From Eximiradius sp. (GTDB lineage: Bacteria; Bacteroidota; Ignavibacteria; Kapaibacteriales; UBA2268): DNA of 36,389 nucleotides. The stretch covers positions 1-36,389 of the forward strand of contig CAKZLY010000004.1 in the NCBI GenBank assembly GCA_937127445.1, written 5' to 3'. Positions 26,266 to 35,200 of this stretch are shown in pieces; the stretch's first letter is position 1, and each line of letters opens with the position of its first letter. A program made the translations under genes and the position numbers. The notes beneath the pieces are model-generated. The model ran no database searches, had not been told where the DNA came from, and saw nothing but the letters and a program-made list of their open reading frames with translations.

Positions 26266-29200
26266 ATGATTAAATCCTTCACGCGATTTATTTTAATCGC
26301 TCTTTTGTTCGTTGTTGGGTATTCTCTAAATGCTCAAGTCATTGTTCAAACATCTCAAGACACTGCTACTTACACATCATTGAAATTAGCCTTCGATGCA
26401 ATTAATGTCGGTGCTTTTACTGGCAATATTGAAGTGCTAATTGATGATAATCTTGTAGAGACCGATCCACCCGTGCTAAAAGCTTCTGGTGTCGGTAGTG
26501 CAAATTACACATCAGTTGTAATTTTCCCTACAAGTGAATACACTATCTCAGGCAGTATCGGCAGCTACAAAGCAATTATTATTCTCGAAGATGCCGATAA
26601 CGTTACTATCGATGGGCGTGTAAACCGCACTGGTAATTTAAATGGGCTGACAATACAAAACACAGCCACATCCAATGCTGCTGGAATATGGGTAGCTCGC
26701 TCAAGTTCTGGCAACGGCGCTAATAATGTTACCATCAGAAATGTAAATGTAATTGGTGCCTCTGCTTCGACAAGCTCCATTTTCGGCATAGTTTCCGGAT
26801 TGTATTCCACATCTTCTTTCACTTCTGCTGGAACTAATAATACTACGAAAATACTTAATTGCAACGTCTATAGAGCATACTATGGTATACGTATTTATGC
26901 CAGCTCTTCTCCAAGAGCAACAGGAATTGAAATACGAAACAATAATATTGGGAATAATGCCACTGCTGGCGACGGCTGTTATTATGGCTACTATACCTAT
27001 TACACCGAGGGATTGATAATGGATAACAACAAATTATCAATCAATTCATCAAGTGCTTGTTATTCATATTATATATACTATGCTAATAATTCTGTTATTA
27101 CAAATAACACTGTTGAAAATACTACAACTGGTTCTACCTTATATGGCTACTATACACCATATTTGACTAACAGTCTGTTGGAGAACAACTCCATTAAGAA
27201 TTCCGTTTCAACTGCATTTTACGGTGTTTATCTAACTTCTACCTCAACTGGAAATACATTTAATAATTGCGAAATTTCAAATATTTCCGGCTCTTCCACA
27301 ATGTATTGTTGGTATGTTCTTGGCACAAGTGCAAACAATACATTTAATAACTGTACAATAAAGAATATTTCGAACAGTTCAACATCAGCTTTAGCAGCAA
27401 TTTATAACTCCTCTGGCTCAAACAATGACTATAATGGATTGAAAATAAGTAATATACAAGGAAATGCCAATGTCTACGGTATTTATCTCGCAAGTGCTGC
27501 CAACACAACTGTTCGTAATTGCGAGATAACAAACATTTCCACTGGTTCAGCAAGCACAACAACCTCTGCATATGGTATATATGTCTCTTCTTCTTGTGAT
27601 CAATCACGCTTTATTAATAATTCGATTTCTAGGATATTCGATGCTGTTAACAAAACTTCGTTCCAGTATATCCCATCTGGTATTATGCTCTTTGGTAGTA
27701 TTAATCATCAAATTTATAACAACTCAATAAATATTTATGGGAATAAAACAGTTTCTGGTTCTACTCAAGGTTTCTCTGCTGGTATTGCTTTGAACACATC
27801 TGTTACTGGCTGCGACATACGAAACAACTCTATTGTTAACACTCAAATAAATTCCGTTGCTTCTTCTAAATCTTTTGCAATTTACTTTGGAGCAGATGCG
27901 CCATTCAATTCTGGAACAGTAAATTACAACAATTATTTTGTATCTGGAAGTAATGCCGTTCTTGCTGGTATTGGATCTACAGATTTCACTAATTTGACAG
28001 CATTTAAAAATAGAGATACACTAAAAAACACCAATTCCATTAGCGTAAATCCTCTTTACAACTCAAATACTAACTTGCGACCTTACTATGGCTCTCCACT
28101 TATTGCAGCTGGAACTCCTTTAAGCCTTGTAACTACCGACTTAGATGGCAATACTCGCTCAACAACTTCGCCTTCAATTGGTGCTTTCGAAATTGAAGGT
28201 GATTTTATCGCTCCTGAAATTGTATTCCAGCCAATTCTAAATACTACAAGCACGTCTAATGTTACACTTCTTGTCGGTATCTCTGACAATACTGCCGTGG
28301 ACACAGTTAATAAGCCACGTCTATACTACCGAAAAAAGACAAACCTTAATACTTTCATCGATAATACTAACCAAACAAACGGATGGAAATACGTTGAGCC
28401 AATTTCTATTTCTGGTAATTCTTTTACTTTTGAAATAGATTATTCAAAAATATATGGTGGCGTTTATCAGGGAACTGCTATTGAGTATTTTGTTATTGCA
28501 CAAGACATCAATAATCCCGCAAATGTAGCCGTCAGCGATGGTAAATTTACAGTTTCTCCTTCATCTGTCAATTTGACGATCTCTAATTTCCCTGTTGCTG
28601 TTACTTCAAACTATGTTATTGCTGCTCCATTATCTGGTGTAATTCAAGTTGGACAGGGTCAAACTTATACATCACTTACTAAACCGGGTGGCGTTTTCGA
28701 ACTGCTACAACTTAGCGTTCTAACTGGGGATTTAGACATTCAGATTACTTCCGATTTGGAAGAAACAGGTCAAATCCCTCTCGAAGCCATTACTTCACAA
28801 GGCGGAAGCTATTTTATTAAGATTTATCCTACCGGTAATTATACAATTAGTGGGACAGGTGATGCAATAATTCGACTGGAAGATGCTGATAGAGTTATTA
28901 TCGATGGCCGTGTTAATGCAACAGGTAATACACCTGCATTAACCATTGTTAATAACGGACCTGGTGCAGTCATCTGGCTTTACCGAGGTGATAAATTTAG
29001 TGCAAATGGTGCGAGAAACAACACTATTCGCTATTGTAATATTGTCAGTAGCAATCCTTCTTCAGCAGGTTATTATGGTATTGTGCTTAGCGGTAAAGCG
29101 TCTCTTACAAGTGGTGCTGCTGGTAACATAGATAATGTAATTGAATATAACAATATTTATCGTGCCTATTTTGGTATTCGTGCTTACGGTGCTTCGGATG

Positions 29201-32200
29201 GTTATCTAACTGGTTTAAAGATTCGCAATAATAACTTTGGGAATAATCTAACAGAAGGGGATGGTCTTTATTACGCTATTTACACATATTTTTGCGACTT
29301 CCCCGAAATTACAGACAATAATATCCTATCAAATTCATCTTCTGTTCACTATGGTATGTATGTCTATTATTGCAACAATGCTCTTATTCAAGGGAATTCA
29401 ATTCAATCGACATCCACTTCTACTTTCTATGCTATTTACGTCGGATACAACAATAATTCATTAGTTACTGAAAACGAAATTTCCAATACTTCGTCAACAA
29501 CAATATACGGTAACTATTTATACTACTGCAATAATTCAACGTCAAGCAACAATTTGATTCAGAATAATATTTCTTCTTCCGCTCAATATCTTATTTATTC
29601 ATATTATGGTTCTGCAAATACTATAACAAACAACAAAATATTAAATAATCAGGGCGGTTCTTCTGTTGCTTATGGTGTTTATGTTTACTATCACTCTAAT
29701 GGGATAGTAACAAATAACATAATTAAAAATTTGAGCTCCACTACCACTGCAAATGGGATTTATGTTTACAATAGTTCCTCGAATATTACTAATGCCCTTA
29801 TAGCAAATAATACAATTCAAAATTTATCTAATTCAAGTGCAACAACAGGTATTGCTGGTATTGATCTCTATTATGCTCATCAAACAAAACTGTATAATAA
29901 TGCAATCAGTGGTGTTTCTAAAACATCTGCAACGACTGATCCACTTTACATTCCTGCTGGTATTAGAATTCGCTATGGAACTGATATTCAAGTTTATCAT
30001 AATACTGTTCATATCACAGGTGATTTTTCTAATGTTGGTGGTGATTTAAATTCAGCTGCCTTAGTAATTAACTACAGTACTGCAACTGCGTGGAATGTTA
30101 GAAATAATACATTTTCAAATAATGCCGTAGCAACACCTAACTCTGAATCCTACGCAATTGTTATTCCTGACGCGGCAAGTTTGACAAATTCTATTATTGA
30201 CTACAATAATTATTATGTATCTGGCAGTAATGGTGTATTGGGTAATTTTGCTGGTGTTGATAGACCAACTTTAGTACTTTGGAAAGCTGCTACTAATCAA
30301 GATCAAAATTCAATGAATTTTGCACCAGTATTTAATAGTGATATCGATGTGATTCCTTTTACAAACGCATTTATGGGTCTTGGTACTCCAATCGCTGCTG
30401 TTACAACAGACTTATTCGGTAATACACGTTCAACAACTGCACCAGCAATAGGCGCCTTCGAAACTTTTGGTGATTATGTTCCTCCGACAATCAATTTATC
30501 TTTGCTTGGTCACACAGTATCTACTGGTAATAGATCTACAACTGCTGTTATTAATGACTTAAGTGGTGTGAGCACGGGTGCTTACGCTCCACGAATTTAT
30601 TTCAAGAAAAAGACAAATGCGAATACTTATGTTGATAATACACCTGCTACAAATGGTTGGAAATATACAGTTGCAACAGGTACTGCGCCTAATTTCTCCT
30701 TTACAATCAACACTGCACTAATTCACGGTGGAGTTTCTGTTGGTGATGAAATCGAATATTTCGTAGTTGCTCAGGACAACTCTGCTGTTCATAAGGTTGC
30801 ATTATCTCATGGTGAATTTACTACTGAACCATCAAGTGTTCAACTTGTTGCTGCAAACTTCCCAATCAAGAGATTGTACGTTTCTTATAAAGTTAAACCC
30901 CAAGTTGCTGGTATTATTGAAGTTGGCGCCGGAAAACAATTTGAAAACCTAACAGGTATGAACGGAGTATTCGCATATATCAACAATAGAGTTCTTTCTG
31001 GCAATTTACATATTAAACTCACATCTGATTTAGTTGAACCAGGCACAATTCGTTTGCAGGAAATACCATCTGATGCAACAACTCCTTACACTATTTATAT
31101 TTATCCAACTACTGAAATTGAAATTTCCGGCCCTGCTCAGAACGCTCTAATTACATTCGAAGATGTTGATAACCTTGTATTTGACGGAAGAATTAACATG
31201 ACTGGTACCGAAAATGCTGTTACTCTTGAGAATACCCAGTCCTCGCAAGCTGTCCTTTGGATTAAGAAAGGTACTCTAAGTACAAGTAATGGGGCTAATA
31301 ATGTTACAGTTAGGAATTTAAATATTATTGGTCCATCGAGCACCTCTACTTGCTATGGTATCATTGTAGGTGGGGGAACAAGTATTTCAGCTGCTGGTGG
31401 TAATAGAAACGTTCAATTACTATACAACAATGTTTATAGATCTTACTATGGCATACGTGTTTATGCTTCCTCTGCTGATAAATCTTTTGGAACTAAAATT
31501 AAATTTAATAGCTTTGGTAATAATGCAGCTCCAAATGATGGGCATTACTATGCTCTTTATGTTTATTATGCTGATAGCACCGAAATAACACATAATACAT
31601 TCAAAGTTAGTACAACCAGCACTATCTATAACTTGTATTGTTATTATTCTAACAACACCTTTGTTTATTCGAATACATTCGCTAACAGTACTGCTTCCTC
31701 AACTTATTATGGTATTTACTTGTCCTACTCTCACAATAGTACAGCTCTCAATAATATTATAGAAAGCAACAATCTAACCTCTACGCTTTACGGTATATAT
31801 CCATATTACTCAAACAACGTTAATGTAAGTAACAACATAATTCGTAATAATCAGATAAGTTCAGCTTATTATATCTACCCTTATTACGGATCCGACAATT
31901 CAGTAATTGGGAACACTATTGAGAATAATACAAGCTCTTATCACTATGGAATTTACAATTATTATTCAACTAACCCTACAATTGAAAGTAACGTAACAAG
32001 AAATAACACAGCTATTAACTCTTTCTATGGTTTATACCTTTCATCCCCTGGTGCTGGCAACTTTAACTATAACGAAATAGTCGATAATACAGCTAATTCA
32101 TCTACTTATGGTATTTATCTGTCTTCTGGCGGTAACAGCAACATTATTGGTAATACGATAAAGAATTTGCAAGGTGGTTCAAGTACGTATGGTATTTACC

Positions 32201-35200
32201 TTACTTCATCCGCCAATGTCAAAATTCTTGCTAACAAAATTGGGTACATCCGCCAAATTTCGGGTACATCTACATCTTATTGCGATGGTATCTACGTTGG
32301 CTCTTCTTGCAACAATACTGAAATAGTGAACAACGAAATTGCAGGTATCTATGACTACATAAATAAAACTTCAAATGTTTATATTCCTTCGGGAATCAGA
32401 ATACACGCAAGCGTTGGCCATAAGATTTACTACAATTCCGTTAATATGTACGGCAACACTTATTCGACTAGCACTGCTGCCGGTGCTTCAACCGCACTTA
32501 TGATTTATACCAGCTCAACAAACAATATTGACGTTCGCAATAATGTTTTCGTAAATACAATGACCGGACCTTCCAATTATAAAGGGTATGCAATATATAT
32601 AACAAGTGGTGCAAGTTTGACAAACTCAACCTTTAACTACAATAATTATTTTGTTGATGGTCCTAATGGCAAATTAGCATTCATTACTCAAGACATTGAT
32701 ACTTTCCCTGTTTTACAGGCTCTTACCGGTCAGGACATCAATTCCTTAAATGTTAACCCACTATTTAACAATAATGAGGTCCTTGTCCCTGTTGATGGTA
32801 GCCCACTTGAGGGAGCAGGGACTCCAATTTTGGCTTATAGTACAGACATACTGGGTAATATGCGTTCTACTTCTGTCCCATTTATTGGTGCTTACGAAGT
32901 ATCCGGTGATCTTGTTCCACCATCAATTACATTTGTTCCTTTGCTTAATACTTCTGAAACAACAAATAGAACTATTCAAGCAACGGTATTAGATTATAGT
33001 GGTGTAAACAATACTTTAAATCCGCCAAGAATATATTTCCGTAAGAAATCTAATGCAAATGTATTTATCGACAATACCCCTGCAACTGATGGATGGAAAT
33101 ATACAACTGGTGCTGGTTCCGGCTACTCCTTCAATTTCACTATCGATTACAACTTGTTATACGGTGGTGTTGCTCCCGGTGATGAAATAGAATACTTCAT
33201 TATTGCACAAGATAATTCTCCAAACCAACTAACAGGTGCGTCAAGTGGCATTTTTAACATCGCTCCTGTTTCAACACTTTTAAATGTTAATAACTTCCCT
33301 GTAGAAAATGTTAAACACAGTTATTTTATCTCCATTCCTTTTGCTGGCATTATTGAAGTTGGACAAGGAAAACCATTCACAAGTTTAACAAACTCTGATG
33401 GTCTTTTTGCTGCACTTAATAACAGTGTTCTAGTAGGTAATTTGCAAGTTCGCATTACTTCAAACCTTACTGAAACTGGTACTGTCCCTCTAAAGAAAAT
33501 TGTTTGCGAAAACAATAATCCATACACTATTAGCATTTATCCAGCTGGTAATTATACAATTAGCGGTGCAGCTCCTACTTCTATGATTACTCTCGATGGT
33601 GCTGAACGTGTTACGATAGATGGTCGTATTAATCGAACCGGAACTACAAACGCTTTAACTATTCAGAATACACAATCTTCTGCTGCTGTCATCAGAATGA
33701 TAAATAGTGTTAAAAATATCACTATCAGAAACTGTAACGTTATAAGTGCAGCAGCTACAAGCACTTGCTACGGTATAGTTGCAAGCGCTCCTTCAAGCTT
33801 GACTACTGGTTCTGGTGGAAATGATAGTATTGCAATCCTATATAATAATATTTATCGTGCATATTACGGTATCCGTCTTGCTGGTGTCTCTGGTGAACCA
33901 ATTATTGCTCCTCGTGTTATTGGAAATAAATTCGGTAATAATGGCACTAGCGGCGATGGCCATTATTACGCACTTTATGTTTCCTATTCAAGCTATGCTA
34001 CTATTGATAGTAACAATATTCACGTCAACTCCTCTTCCGCCTGCTACACTTTGTATAATTACTATAATGTAAATAGTTCTGTGAAATACAATACTATTCG
34101 ATATCAAGGTACAAGCTCCTTCTATGCGATTTATAACTATTATTCTGATTTCTCTGATGTTAGCTACAACCGTATTGAAAATAGCAATTCTTCACTGATT
34201 TATGCTCTTTACTCATACTATCCGAAAAGTGCCACCTATACAGGCAACATTATCCGCAACAATTCTTCGACCTCTACTACTTACTATATTTATTCATATT
34301 ATACTCAAAGCAGCACTTTCTCGAATAATATTGTAGAAAACAATCTTTCAACTTCTACACAGTACCTTGCATATCTGTATTATGGTAATACAACAACTCT
34401 ATCGAATAACATTTTCCGAAATAACAACAATACTGGAACTAGCACAGTTTATGGCATCTACGTATATTATCATCCTAATGCAGTTATTACAGGCAATACA
34501 ATTAGTGGCATTACGGCAAATTCAACTTTGAGTGGTATTTATGTATATTCTGCATCAACATCAACTACCTCAAATAATACTCAAATCAGAAACAACTTGA
34601 TTGAAAATATCAATAGAACTGCAACGTCAACTACCTCTTACGTTGCTGGTATTGCAATTGGCGGTAATGCAAACAACACTCAGATAACAAATAACATTAT
34701 AAGAAATATCAATGATTTAACCCCACAGACTACTGCAACTTATATTCCTTCTGGTATCAGAATTAACGGTAGTACTGGTCACACAATCGCATACAACACT
34801 GTTGATCTATCCGGCGAATATACTGCTAATGGAGCAACAATGTCTTCTGCATTTGTTATTGCAGTTACAGATCTAACAGGTTGCACAATCAAAAACAATA
34901 CATTTAACAACTCAATGTACGGTGTCTCTGGCAGCAGATCTTACGCTGTATTCCACGATGGCACTGGTTTCACAGGGGGTGAACTTAATTACAATAATTA
35001 TTTTGTCAGTGGTTCACAAGGCATCGTTGCTTACTTTAGCGGTGATTTGCCAAATCTTGCCACTTGGCGTACTCTAACAAATGCAGATGCTAATTCAATA
35101 AGTGCAAATCCACAATTTGCGAACCCAGCTTACCGTGACTATCGACCATTGGTAGGCTCACCGCTTGCAGGGGCTGGCTCACCTGTATCAGGAGTAACGA

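Noticed and set aside
26980-34470. Repetitive region considered as a CRISPR array or DNA-level tandem repeat
   Set aside because: Repetition is at protein level (26-29-residue rungs) with diverged DNA; there are no constant repeats with unique spacers.
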